Source: Mesostigma viride
Taxonomy: Eukaryota > Streptophyta > Mesostigmatophyceae > Mesostigmatales > Mesostigmataceae
Direction: 5' to 3'
Assembly (NCBI GenBank): GCA_009746045.1
Contig: RPFO01000041.1
Location: forward strand, 9,765,468 to 9,829,467
Length of the DNA stretch: 64,000 bases
In this document: piece after piece, positions 40,779 through 50,676 of the stretch
Layout of the letters: every line of letters begins with the position of its first letter
How positions within the stretch are numbered: position 1 is the stretch's first letter
Notes under the pieces: model-generated
What the model was told of the DNA's origin: nothing
Database searches by the model: none
The model's input: only the letters and a program-made list of their open reading frames with translations
Made by a program: the position numbers and the translations under genes

Positions 40779-40907
40779 CTGCGGCATCAAGGGCGGCAAG
40801 GTCCGACATGTGACGCGTGACAGTATTAGTTTTGTGGCAATGCGACGATCGGGAACGAGACAGAGAGGTGTACGCGACAAGGGATACGGCTCGGTTTGTT
40901 CACATAC
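40779..40907 (-). other. Intron 2 of the RNR gene
   Basis: 129 nt, phase 1, with donor GTATGT and acceptor GCCGCAG on the minus strand. ACTAATAC about 60 nt before the acceptor resembles a branch point. It splits the Gly codon inside the catalytic NPCGE motif. Confidence 0.8.
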
Positions 40908-41587
40908 CGCACGGGTTGCAGCCCCGCGTCCAGGGCGCCCGCTTCCTGGCGGCCTCCAGGTTGAACAGGCCGGGCTCGGACCCCCCTCCCTCCTGGATGA
41001 TCTCGAACAGCTCCTCGACCTGCTCGACGGACGGCGCGGTCTGGAAAACGAGGCTGTTGTTTGACTGCTGGCGGTGCGCGTTGTTCACCCAGAAGTCTTT
41101 CTTGGCCGTCGCGAACTCCCGCCACTCGGAGTCTCCGTAATCGCACAACGCGATCTCCGCCGAACGGCGGCTGGACAGCATCGTGCCCAGGAGGTTGACG
41201 ATGTCCAGGATGTCCATCTTCGTCAGCAGCTGGTCGGCGCGTGTGGACATGATCTCGGAGATCTTCTTGAACGCGTTCGCGATCTGCGCGTCCCCGGAAC
41301 ACCGCCATTTATACCCTTTGAGGAGGGTCCCGGGCGGGCGGATCTCGCTAAAGTCGAGCACGAGCTTGGCGGCCGGGTACTTTCCCGCCATCAGCTTGCC
41401 GACCGCCTTCGCCCACGCGACGGCCGAGTCGCCCACGGAGATCGTCCACGTCCTTGTGTCCGGGTCCCACGTCTCCCTGTTGGACTCGCGCCCTCCGCCC
41501 GTCGCGCGCGTCGATCGGACCACCTCGATCGTCGGGATGGCGCACGCGAACCCGTTCAGCGTTCCGGTGACCGGCTTGAACCCGACC

Positions 41588-41971
41588 CTGCGTTCATATG
41601 CGCGTAAATCGTGTGGAGGAGGATGGTAAATTCAAGGCATGAGAAGCGATTACTCACAGTCGTGGAAATCGAAAATGGACATAGAGGGCTTGAAGGCGAT
41701 GTACCCAGAGTCGCCTAGCGTACAACAAGTCCGCTATAACGAGATTAAGACGTTGCGTGACCACGTGATAGGGTTGACGGAAAGCATGGACACGCTGAAA
41801 GCAGAAGTGGACTACTGGAAGGCCAAGCTGGCGGAAACGGAGACGCTCAAGATCCAACGCGAGATCGACGTCCTTAGAGCGCAAGTCAGGGACCTGAGAA
41901 GATCCTTGGAGGCGAGCGAACGGATCATTCAGCGACCGGAAACTCCGCCGCTCATCGACGTGTGAACTCAC
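41588..41971 (-). other. Intron 1 of the RNR gene, hosting an antisense gene
   Basis: 384 nt, phase 2, with donor GTGAGT and acceptor GAACGCAG on the minus strand. Splicing joins TGC-GG to G-GTC (Cys-Gly-Val) in the conserved GCGVGF motif. A complete plus-strand gene (41639-41965) lies wholly inside it. Confidence 0.8.
41639..41965 (+). CDS. Coiled-coil protein, 108 aa, nested antisense in the RNR intron
   Basis: It starts MRSDYSQSWKSKMDIEGLKA and has a long heptad-rich helix (about residues 35-95: LRDHVIGLTESMDTLKAEVD, VDYWKAKLAETETLKI, VLRAQVRDLRRSLEASERI) before a short Pro-rich end. It contains no Cys and is strongly charged. The gene fills most of the 384-nt intron: its ATG is 50 bp inside the acceptor end and its stop is 5 bp inside the donor. 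It is transcribed against the RNR. I do not know its function; a structural or oligomerising protein is likely. No other frame here looks coding. Confidence 0.65.
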   Translation: MRSDYSQSWKSKMDIEGLKAMYPESPSVQQVRYNEIKTLRDHVIGLTESMDTLKAEVDYWKAKLAETETLKIQREIDVLRAQVRDLRRSLEASERIIQRPETPPLIDV

Positions 41972-42096
41972 CCGCAACCCTGCAGCAGCAGCCACAGGAC
42001 GTCCACGAGGTCGTACACGGTCTCCACGATCGTGAACGAACAGTTGTACATGCAACTTTCCCTCCTCCGGCTCAGCTCCGTGCCGCCCAGGAAGAG

Positions 42097-42627
42097 TGTC
42101 AAAATGTAAGACAGGTGGCAGGCTTAAAGATCGAATAATGCTTTACTGATTTTATATATTGACTTTGAGTCGGCGTACAAACGGGTAGCCATGACAATTG
42201 CAGGGGCAACATTAAGTGGAAAAACACACTGTCGCAGTATCCGTCGATCTGGAAATAATCTACGGTATAAGTTAAAGTGCATCCAGCCGCCACACACAAG
42301 TGGGTGGCTTACATCAACACTAAAATGATGCGTCAGATCACTAGTATGCAAGTACAAGGACATTGCGCCTCCAGGGCAGCACTTAGTGAACATAGGGTCG
42401 GCGCGTAGCGCGGAGCCAGGCAAATTTTGTCAGACGGCTACAGTACCACTGGTTACAGTACCACTGGTTACAGTACCACTAGGGTACGGATGTCAGCTAA
42501 CTAAGATATTTAGCTAACTAATATATTTAGTAAAATGTAGAAGAAAGTAGTCATATAAGTTCCGGTATACCCGAAACTAGCACACTCAATTAAAAGACTG
42601 TCAGGCATATTGGGGCATATCCTGACA
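42097..42627 (-). repeat. 3' LTR of the gag-only element
   Basis: 531 bp, matching 44398-44928. It contains three copies of tacagtaccactggt-type units. Confidence 0.9.
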
Positions 42628-43036
42628 CCCCCCTTGCATACAATGTGCCTGTTCCCCCCTTGCTCAGAGAAACCTATAGCTAGTGAGGGTATAGCCGGGT
42701 ACACTCCCATGGCACCCCCCTTACACGGCTATCTGGTTGGAGCTGAGAGGAGACTTGATGACTGTAGCCCCCAGGTGTCCCTGGGAGTGCGCCACAGTGG
42801 CGGTCGCTTGGAGAATGCCGGTGACCCTAGAAAACCTTGGTTGTGGCTGCTGTTGCTGGGAAAAATGCTGGGACCCTGGAAAGACATCCGGTGGCCCCCA
42901 GGTGTCCCTGGGAGTGCGCCACAGGAGAAAAGAACACAGGTTGACTGGTTGATGCTGGTACTGCAGTACTGGTCACTGCTGGCTGCTGGCATGAAGACCT
43001 GCACCTGTCACGTCTGGCAGGGTGGGCGACTAGCCG

Positions 43037-44083
43037 CTAGCAATGCAGGAGGGCCAGAGGACGGGTTGGGGGGCTGGCTGCTGTCGCCTGCTGCAGTGCA
43101 GGTTGAAAAGCTCCAGGGCCCACGTCTGGTGCTAGCTGGGCCCAGCTGGCTGCTACCCCTTGTTCCCTGTCCCGGGGGAGCTGGATAAGGCGTTTAGAAG
43201 CAGAAACCGGGGGGAGGTCGGGGGCCTCGTGGGAGGGCGCCGGGGTGTCGGTGGTGTGGTGGGCGGCGGGCCCGCCGGTGTTGCCGCGAGTGTTCCGTAG
43301 GTGAGGATACTTCCACCAGCAGGTGGGCTCCTGATGAGAGGTGCGACCGCAGTGGGTGCAGCTGGGCCGCTGGGTCCCGCCATTGTGACCGCCACGCCCC
43401 CTGCCACGCCCGGTGCCACGGCCACCGCGTCCAGAGTGGGAGGTATGATACACCCCGGTGGCCTCCGCGGAATCTTTGTTACCGTGCACAAGGTCCCAGG
43501 CCTTAAGAAGTGCCGCCTTAGTTTCCTGTAGGGTGATACCGTCCCCAAGGTTCAATTGTGCAAGGGACGGTAGCAACTCCTCGGTCACGCCGGCGAGCAG
43601 ATTCTCGGCTAGATCCTCCGGTGCCATTTTGGCGCCGGTGGCAATCAGGTCGTTATAAGTTAATTCCCCGTCGGTTATATATTGCCGCATTGTGACGCCG
43701 GGTTCCAGCTTCATTCGATTTAGCTTGCGGCGTAGTGCTCGCCGGTTGCTCATCTGCAGTTTGAGATGCTCATATTCTTCACAGATGCGATGATATGCCA
43801 CGCTGCCAGTTTTCTGAGTAACACTGTTTGCCACTTTGAGTGCCGGTCCAACGAGGCACTGACAAAGGGCCGCAAAAAGAATCAGGTCGCGTTCCTCATT
43901 GACCTCGGTGCCAAGCAGGACAGACAGCATCCCGAATGCTGTCACTACGGCCAGAAAAGGAATCTTCGTGTTATCCCACTTTACTGGGTCGAGGCCGTCG
44001 AACTGTGTAATATTTTTGCAGGCCTGTAGAATGTTGAGATCTTTCGTCGCTTTCGTAGCTGCTGCTGTCGCGGCTGCGGACAT
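43037..44083 (-). CDS. Gag protein with one zinc knuckle, 348 aa
   Basis: The N-terminal 230 residues follow the copia-type gag pattern (UBN2-like: FDGLDPVKWDNTKIPF, then helices with YEHLKLQMSNRRALRRKLNR and GVTMRQYITDGELTYNDLIA). A Gly/Arg-rich region (GRGGRGTGRGRGRGG) precedes one CCHC knuckle, CTHCGRTSHQEPTC (C-x2-C-x4-H-x4-C), near residues 241-255. The C-terminal 90 residues are Pro/Ala/Thr-rich. The frame is intact. It is the only protein of the element. Confidence 0.8.
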   Translation of the reverse strand: MSAAATAAATKATKDLNILQACKNITQFDGLDPVKWDNTKIPFLAVVTAFGMLSVLLGTEVNEERDLILFAALCQCLVGPALKVANSVTQKTGSVAYHRICEEYEHLKLQMSNRRALRRKLNRMKLEPGVTMRQYITDGELTYNDLIATGAKMAPEDLAENLLAGVTEELLPSLAQLNLGDGITLQETKAALLKAWDLVHGNKDSAEATGVYHTSHSGRGGRGTGRGRGRGGHNGGTQRPSCTHCGRTSHQEPTCWWKYPHLRNTRGNTGGPAAHHTTDTPAPSHEAPDLPPVSASKRLIQLPRDREQGVAASWAQLAPDVGPGAFQPALQQATAASPPTRPLALLHC

Positions 44084-44397
44084 GATTGTCTCGGCAAGGT
44101 TAAAATCTGGTCACAACCGAGTCTCGGCAAGGTGAAAATCTGGAGACAGCCGAGAAAGCCGGAGACGCTCAATCCGTAATGGTAAAGATTAAGACTAATA
44201 TGCGACGATGGTTGAGAACAGCAAATACGAGGTAGAGACGATCGTCTAAATACTGGAGTTCTTGAATTTCGATACAGGGAAGCCCGTCTAGGATATGCAC
44301 GACTGGCATAAAGTGCCGACGTCGGATTCAGGGAGTCAATTTGCCCGATAAATCGGACCAGTTTCAGCAATTTAGTAGGCCACCCCGCTCGATACCA

Positions 44398-44928
44398 TGT
44401 CAAAATGTAAGACAGGTGGCAGGCTTAAAGATCGAATAATGCTTTACTGATTTTATATATTGACTTTGAGTCGGCGTACAAACGGGTAGCCATGACAATT
44501 GCAGGGGCAACATTAAGTGGAAAAACACACTGTCGCAGTATCCGTCGATCTGGAAATAATCTACGGTATAAGTTAAAGTGCATCCAGCCGCCACACACAA
44601 GTGGGTGGCTTACATCAACACTAAAATGATGCGTCAGATCACTAGTATGCAAGTACAAGGACATTGCGCCTCCAGGGCAGCACTTAGTGAACATAGGGTC
44701 GGCGCGTAGCGCGGAGCCAGGCAAATTTTGTCAGACGGCTACAGTACCACTGGTTACAGTACCACTGGTTACAGTACCACTAGGGTACGGATGTCAGCTA
44801 ACTAAGATATTTAGCTAACTAATATATTTAGTAAAATGTAGAAGAAAGTAGTCATATAAGTTCCGGTATACCCGAAACTAGCACACTCAATTAAAAGACT
44901 GTCAGGCATATTGGGGCATATCCTGACA
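44398..44928 (-). repeat. 5' LTR of the gag-only element
   Basis: 531 bp, near-identical to 42097-42627, which indicates recent insertion. Confidence 0.9.
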
Positions 44929-47599
44929 AAGAGCGTGCGGCCGGCCGCGGCGATGTACCGATGCAGGATGTGCTCTCGCAGGTCCTCCAGCTCCCGGAAC
45001 TCCCGCTCCTCTAGCGGCGACCCCTTCGCGCGCACCCACAGCCACTCCTGGTGGCGGATGACGCGGTCCACGACCTGGTCCCACCGCTCCAGGTGCACGT
45101 CGTCCTCCAGGGGGCGGTGGTACGTTCGCAGACAGATCGCCATCGCCCGATCCGTCGGGTTCGTCGGCTCGAGCGCCATCTTGGACGAGGCGGCGGACTT
45201 CGCGGTGCCGCCGGACATCGGGAGGGGTATATCGGTAGGTTGGGACATTTGTGCGCGTCCGAACGCGTCTCAAGAAATATCCGCCGTGTTAGGTAAGTAC
45301 GCGCGGAAATGGGCGATGTCCTGAAGAACCTCGGGACGTGCAAGGCCAGGAAACTCTACGCCAACGAGCTGTGGTCCGGCGACGGACTCACGGACGCGAA
45401 GAATGTCCTTCTCGTGGGCCACACCAACGTCGACCTGCTGCCGAACAAGGAGAACAACAGCGCCATCGGGGCGGTCTCGCAGATAAACAAGTCCACGCAT
45501 CGTGTCAACGTCCACGGCGATCTGGCCGTCCACGGGGATTTGGTGAACAACGGCCGGATCACGACCACGTCGACGGGGTTGGAAGTCGCTCCGGCACGTG
45601 GCGCGGTACGACTGGCGGGGTATACCGACATCGACATGGTACCGAACAGGGAGAACGGGAGCGACGTCGGATCGATATCCCAGGTGAACAAGGCCACGCA
45701 CAGGGTCAACGTGCACGGGGACCTGGCCGTACACGAGGACCTGCTCGCGTCCGACGTCAAATCGCTCGGATCGACCCTGCGGCTGTCCGGGACCTCGGAC
45801 GTCGCCGTCGACTCGGACCTCGTTGTGACCGCGACCGGCGGGGGCAAAGGCGTGATCTCCTCGTCCGTCGGAGATATAGAATTGCGGCCCGCGAGCGGCA
45901 CCGTGAAGGTCGTCGGCAACGTGGAGATCGCCGGATTGGTGTCGAGCGTCACGATCAACGCGGTCACGAACGAGGTGGAGGACACGACCCTCTCCCTCGC
46001 GAACCCCGCCCACACCTTGGTCGCTCATTGGCCGTTCGACGGGGACTCGCTCGTCGACGTGGCGGGGTCGGCGATCGCGATGACCGTGGAAGGAGGGGCG
46101 ATCCTCGGCGGGCAGTTCAAGACCTCCGTCGACGGGGTCGGCACGGCCTCCGTGGCCAACGCGGCGTTCCCGTCCGTCACGGAGTCCTTCGACGTGGGGT
46201 TCAACGTCACGTTCGTGGACGGTCTCCCCATCGCCGGGAGGGGCGTCGCGCGGTACGGACATGTGACGGACGAGGCCCAATCCTTCACTCTGTCCCTGGT
46301 GAACGCTGCGAGTTTCCAAGTGACCGGAGGAGGGGCGGACCCCGTCATCGGCGCGTTCTTGTTCGCGATGAACGTGCCGTACGCGTTCCGGATTGTCCGC
46401 GAGTACGACGCGGTCGACCCGCACCTGTCCACCGTGAAAGTGTACGTGAACAGCGTGATCCGGGCGTCCGCGACGGGGGGCACGTCGCTCGCGGTCACCG
46501 CGATCCCGTCCCTCCCCTCGCTCGTTCTCGGCGACGTCCAGGATCTCGGACTCGGACACGAGGTGCGAGTGGACAACATCAAGATCCAAATCCCCACACC
46601 GCCGACGAACGCCTACGCGGACGGGGCGGGGATCCGGATCGAGGGGGACGGGAAGGTGGACTCGGTGGCGGCCCCTCGCGCCATCACGTGGAGGAAGGGC
46701 GACGTGCAAGAGGCCGGGGACCACACGGGGGCGTATTGGCACTTCGAGGGCGGTCAGCTCGTGTTCTCGCGCCTGGTCGCTTCGGCGTCTCGCAAGGCGC
46801 CCGGGACCGACATCCTGCTGAGTTCGCTCCCGGACGGCGCGGCCGAGACGCATCACTACCCCTTAAACACTTCCTCGGCCCGCGTGGGTCAGCCGACCTT
46901 CCTTTCGAACCACGGGCCCGGGGAGTTCGACGACCAGACGGACCGCGTGTGGAAGTCCAAATTCGACACGGCCACGACCGCGTCGTACGTGTCCGCGTCC
47001 CACGCGTCCATGAAGTACCGCGGAGGACGGAACCACGCGGTTGCGACGGTCACGGTGAAACCCAAGACGTCCCTCGGCGCGTGCACGGGCGCGGGCTACC
47101 CTTTCGCGCGCAACACGTCCGTCGCGACGATTGCCGCGAGTCCGTCGGGCACTCTCGAACTGTTCGCGTTCGGTTCCCTCTCGACCCCCGGCGAGCACGT
47201 CCGCGTGTGGGTGTTCAAGGGCGGCGCCCTGCTGGCGTCCAACGGTCTGGTCTACGCGGAGACCTCTTCCCCCGTCGTGGCGTCGCGCGAGTTCCAGCTG
47301 GGCGTGGGGATCGGCGTGAGCGGGACCGACGGCGCGGTCGTGCTGTACGTCAACGGCGTCCCGCAGACCCTTTCCGCCGCGAAACTCCTGAGCGATGAGT
47401 CGGCAGGCGCGCAGACGTGGGACGTCACGCTGGGCCTCACGGAAACGGTGGCGGTCCGTCTGGGGTCGCCCGCGTACGGGAGCGGGGAGAAGCCGATCGA
47501 CGTGTGGTACAAGAAGAGTCGGTGGCCGCGAGTTTGCTCAGTTGGCCAAGGCATTCAAGTGAGCAAACTTTCGGCGCGCAACGCGCGGCTTGTTCAGGA

Positions 47600-47780
47600 A
47601 CTACGGCAAATCGAAAAATGCCTAGGCACTTTTGGATTCGCCTAGGCAGGACTAGATCTCAAATCTAAAAATGCCTAGGCATTTTTTCCGTGAACTAGAT
47701 CTGAACAGCAACGAATTGGTCGCAATAAAAATGCCTAGGCATTTTTAGATTTGCCTAGGCACTTTTGGATTCTCCGTCCT
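47600..47780. repeat. Palindromic atgcctaggcat repeats
   Basis: Several copies of aaaatgcctaggcattttt and gcctaggcacttttggattc lie near the left end of the element. The core cctagg is palindromic. They are probably subterminal transposase-binding sites. Confidence 0.6.
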
Positions 47781-47944
47781 TTCTGAACAGCCGCGCATCA
47801 GTCGCAACTACCGTTGTAGCGAGGCATTTTATGCGTGCTCGGCATTTTGGGTTTAACGGACTGCACTGCACTTTGAATTCAAACAGGTGAAAGCAACTGT
47901 TGAACACGTTTTAAGGTGAGATCGGTGGGTGAGAACAAGCGGAA

Positions 47945-48472
47945 ATGGCTGACACAATGGGCACCGAAACCATGCAATTATGCGGGGGTGGTTGCGAAAA
48001 CATGGTTGGCCCAGTCCACAAGTGCACGTGCGGCAAGTGGATGCATGTTTTTTGTGGTGTCGGCGTGGGAGAAGAGGGTTTTGGACAGACAATTCTGTGC
48101 AAGGAATGCTGCGGCGATACGAAGGTCGCCAGGAAAGTCGCTCCGAATGACCTGGGCAATCAGCCTGATAGCGCGAAAGGAATCGACAAGAGGGCTGCTG
48201 ATGACAAAGAAGCCCACTCTGATGGGGAAGAAGATGCTGAGGAGGCTGAGGATAGGGCCCTTCTAGCTGGGGACATGGCCATATTGGAAGGAACTGACCT
48301 TAACGAACTGGACCGTGCCGTTTTAAGTGGGAAAATGAAGCCCATGACAACTAAGGAGCAAGCCGGGACGGCGACCAATGTATTCAAGGGCACCAGAAAG
48401 CAGGTACAGGGCGAAGTATTTTTGAAATCAGGACAGGCTGCCTGCTGCGGACTTTCGTTTTGCGGTATATAG
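47945..48472 (+). CDS. Element-borne PHD/zinc-ribbon-like protein, 175 aa
   Basis: Near the N-terminus Cys and His residues are spaced like a treble-clef or PHD-type finger: CGGGC, then HKCTCGKWMHVFC and CKECC. The rest is acidic (EAHSDGEEDAEEAEDRALLA) with no motif. The frame stops at 48472, and 48540-48770 holds an Asp/Gly-rich tract (gatagcgacggtgatag) followed by a GGTAAAG site. The zinc finger and the Gly-Met frame may therefore be exons of one gene. A role in chromatin targeting of the element is a guess. Confidence 0.45.
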   Translation: MADTMGTETMQLCGGGCENMVGPVHKCTCGKWMHVFCGVGVGEEGFGQTILCKECCGDTKVARKVAPNDLGNQPDSAKGIDKRAADDKEAHSDGEEDAEEAEDRALLAGDMAILEGTDLNELDRAVLSGKMKPMTTKEQAGTATNVFKGTRKQVQGEVFLKSGQAACCGLSFCGI

Positions 48473-48873
48473 CGGTCATGCATTCGCGGGAACTCGCAGG
48501 TTTCTTTAGCGCAGCATCCTTCAGTTAGTGATTCCTTTTTGCACTTCAATCTCTGCGGTGCTGCCACCACGCGGGTTGCACAGGGATGTGCTGGAGATGA
48601 GGGAGGCGACGGCGATGTCTATGCCAAGTGCGATGGTGATAGCGACGGTGATAGCGATGGGGATAGCGACGGCGATGGTGATGCCGATGGCGTCGCAAAT
48701 CAGCAGCAAGATGGGAAGGCATCCGATACGTCCCATGAAACGAGAAATCAGGTAAAGAACGGCATAGTATGAAATCACGACATCGTGGCGACTTTAGTTA
48801 GTGGCTGTTTTGCAAATTTGTAAATTGCGGGGGGCAGCTTTCGACATGTTTCTTTGTTGCTGCATGTTTATAT

Positions 48874-50057
48874 GTGCATGACGTATGTGCATTCATGCAT
48901 TATGTGCAATCATTCATTGGTGCTGCCGGAACGCGTTACTTGTTACAGGGATGTGCCGGATCTGAACAAGGCGACAGAGATGCCGACACCAAGGTCGATG
49001 GTGTCGGCGATCACGTTGATGGTCAAACCGATGCCGATGCCAGTGACCATGGCCATGCCCACGGCGATGCCAAGGGCAATGAACATGGCCATCAACATGC
49101 CCATGGCAGTGGCCAGGGAGTGGCTGCGGGTGATGCACTGCTGCGTTCAGCTGACATTAACCAGGATTGTTCTGGGACAGCACCTACCATCGAGCGCGGC
49201 TCCATCTTTGCAAGTGCACGACCCCAAGCGACATACGTAGTCGTTTCAGTGGTTGAAGGTGCAGGCTTCTTCATGGCCAAAACCACAGTCTCCAACCTGA
49301 AGGGCCTTAAGCAACGCTCGAGTCAGCGCCCCATCATTGATGTAATGACCCCTGTGGTGTTTGTCAAGCTGCCCCTTGATGGCAAAGGCATGCCTTTCAC
49401 CCAAGCTCTTGACGGAAACGGCAAGCCCTACGCGATGCCACCTGGGCCAGCTAGGGATGCCACCTTGGCAAATGGTGAAGGTCTCTTGGCCACGCTTGAT
49501 GTGCAGCAGTTCTCCAAGTATCCGGCTGCGTTCTGCCGTGTGGGCAATGATTCAGCCCCTTTTCCTTTCGATGAGGCACCGGGATGGCAGTCTTCTCGCC
49601 CTGCAAAGGTGCCCAAGCTGGCATCACCTGTGCCAGCATCTCCAGCTGCCAGGCGTGCATCACTCACGCCAGGAAAGCCGGCTGCCCACAGGCGTGCATC
49701 CCTCGTGCCAGAATCGCCTGCCAAGCGTGCTTCACTCACACCGGAACTGCCAACTGCCAAGCATGCCCGCAAGGATAGAAAAGCATTCGTGGATCTTACG
49801 AACACAGAGACGCAATCCAAGCCTACAAAAAAGCCTAAATCAGAAGACTCACTTGGTGGCATGGGCGACGACATCATGGGCAAGGGCAAGGGTAGCGAGG
49901 GCAAGGGCATGGGCTGCACTGGCACGCAGGATGCCAACATGGGCATGTTTGGCATGCAGGGCATGAATAGCATGGGCACAGATGGCACGAGTATGGTTGG
50001 CATGGGTATGAACGGCACGGGAATGGGTGGCATGGGCGGCATGGGCAGCATGGGTGG

Positions 50058-50091
<34 letters not shown>

Positions 50092-50099
50092 ATGGGCAG

Positions 50100-50190
<91 letters not shown>

Positions 50191-50191
50191 T

Positions 50192-50238
<47 letters not shown>

Positions 50239-50239
50239 T

Positions 50240-50302
<63 letters not shown>

Positions 50303-50487
50303 CAGGCATGCCAGGCATGGGGGGAATGGGGGCATGGGGGGCATGGGGGGCATGGGGGGCATGGGGGGTATGGGGGAATGGCAGGCATGGGGCCGGGCAT
50401 GGGGGGAATATTAATGGGCATGGCAAACTGCAAATTAAAGGAACATTAAGAATGGCACTACAAAAGTGCTTACAATATGTATCATGA
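48874..50487 (+). CDS. Element-borne protein with a long Gly-Met tract
   Basis: The N-terminal part is Asp/His/Gly-rich. It repeats a segment from 48585 (QGCAGDEGGDGD versus QGCAGSEQGDRD), so it was made by exon duplication. Residues about 105-235 look folded (GSIFASARPQATYVVVSVVE, PIIDVMTPVVFVKLPLDG). Then come Ser/Pro repeats (RRASLTPGKPAAHRRASLVP), a basic patch, and about 130 residues of (Gly-Met)n from 49950 to 50330. The listed start is not reliable, because the frame is simply open upstream and a splice acceptor is plausible near 48950. I do not recognise the folded part. Confidence 0.4.
50034..50300. repeat. GGGCAT hexanucleotide repeat
   Basis: About 40 near-perfect ggcatg hexamers. 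The plus frame reads (Gly-Met)n. The reverse strand is open in all three frames (Pro-Met, His-Ala, Cys-Pro repeats) only because the repeat has no stops. Confidence 0.95.
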
Positions 50488-50650
50488 CTCAGCTGCAAAT
50501 GGTGTGAGCTTGCATGAATTATAACTTGTTTCACTGAAATTATTCCAAGGAGTTGTTACAACTGGCATGGCATTTGTTTAGAATCAACGGCTGCCTCCCA
50601 AGCTCAGGCAGCCAGGAATTCAGGCTTTTGTACTAGACCAGCGGGAATAA

Positions 50651-50676
50651 GGGGGGGGGGGGGGGGGGGGGGGGGG
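50651..50676 (+). repeat. Poly-G run of 26
   Basis: Uninterrupted G26 near the right end of the element. It can form G-quadruplex structures and is prone to length error. Confidence 0.9.

Larger units (their letters stand above)
42097..44928 (-). mobile_element. Gag-only LTR retrotransposon (TR-GAG-like), 2.83 kb
   Basis: Two 531-bp LTRs, 42097-42627 (3' LTR) and 44398-44928 (5' LTR), begin TGTCAGGATATG and end CATTTTGACA on the minus strand. Flanking 5-bp duplication AAGAG lies at 42092-42096 and 44929-44933. Just inside the 5' LTR is TGGTATCGAGCGGGG, similar to the initiator-Met tRNA primer-binding site (TGGTATC then one-base slip). Beside the 3' LTR is aaggggggt, a polypurine tract. The only coding sequence is gag (43037-44083). 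The absence of pol, with intact ends, marks a non-autonomous element mobilised in trans. It interrupts exon 1 of the RNR gene. Confidence 0.9.
39805..45248 (-). pseudogene. nrdJ: Class II (B12-dependent) ribonucleoside-triphosphate reductase, 3 exons, interrupted by an LTR element
   Basis: Monomeric adenosylcobalamin-type RNR (Lactobacillus RTPR family), which makes dNTPs from rNTPs. Coding parts: 45248-44929 and 42096-41972 (exon 1, split by the insertion), 41587-40908 (exon 2), 40778-39805 (exon 3). Counting the AAGAG duplication once gives 2,094 nt, 697 aa, close to the 739 aa of the family type. All redox cysteines are visible: NCSF (Cys119-type), NPC and SFCNL (Cys408/419-type) and the C-terminal CAGGAC pair. 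The NPCGE active-site motif is split by intron 2 in the Gly codon. GCGVGFKPVTGTLNG spans the exon 1/2 junction. Class II enzymes are unusual in giant viruses, where class I is common. Euglenid or bacterial origin is possible. The LTR insertion breaks the mRNA, so the copy is probably inactive. Confidence 0.85.

Noticed and set aside
39805-41523. Intein or two separate RNR genes instead of introns
   Set aside because: The interruptions have stops, GT..AG ends and no intein motifs, and they join conserved motifs exactly; the interruption lengths (129 and 384 nt) are too short for an intein with a nuclease.
49428-50534. Antisense Pro-Met, His-Ala and Cys-Pro repeat proteins
   Set aside because: The GGGCAT repeat has no stop in any frame, so these frames are open by default.
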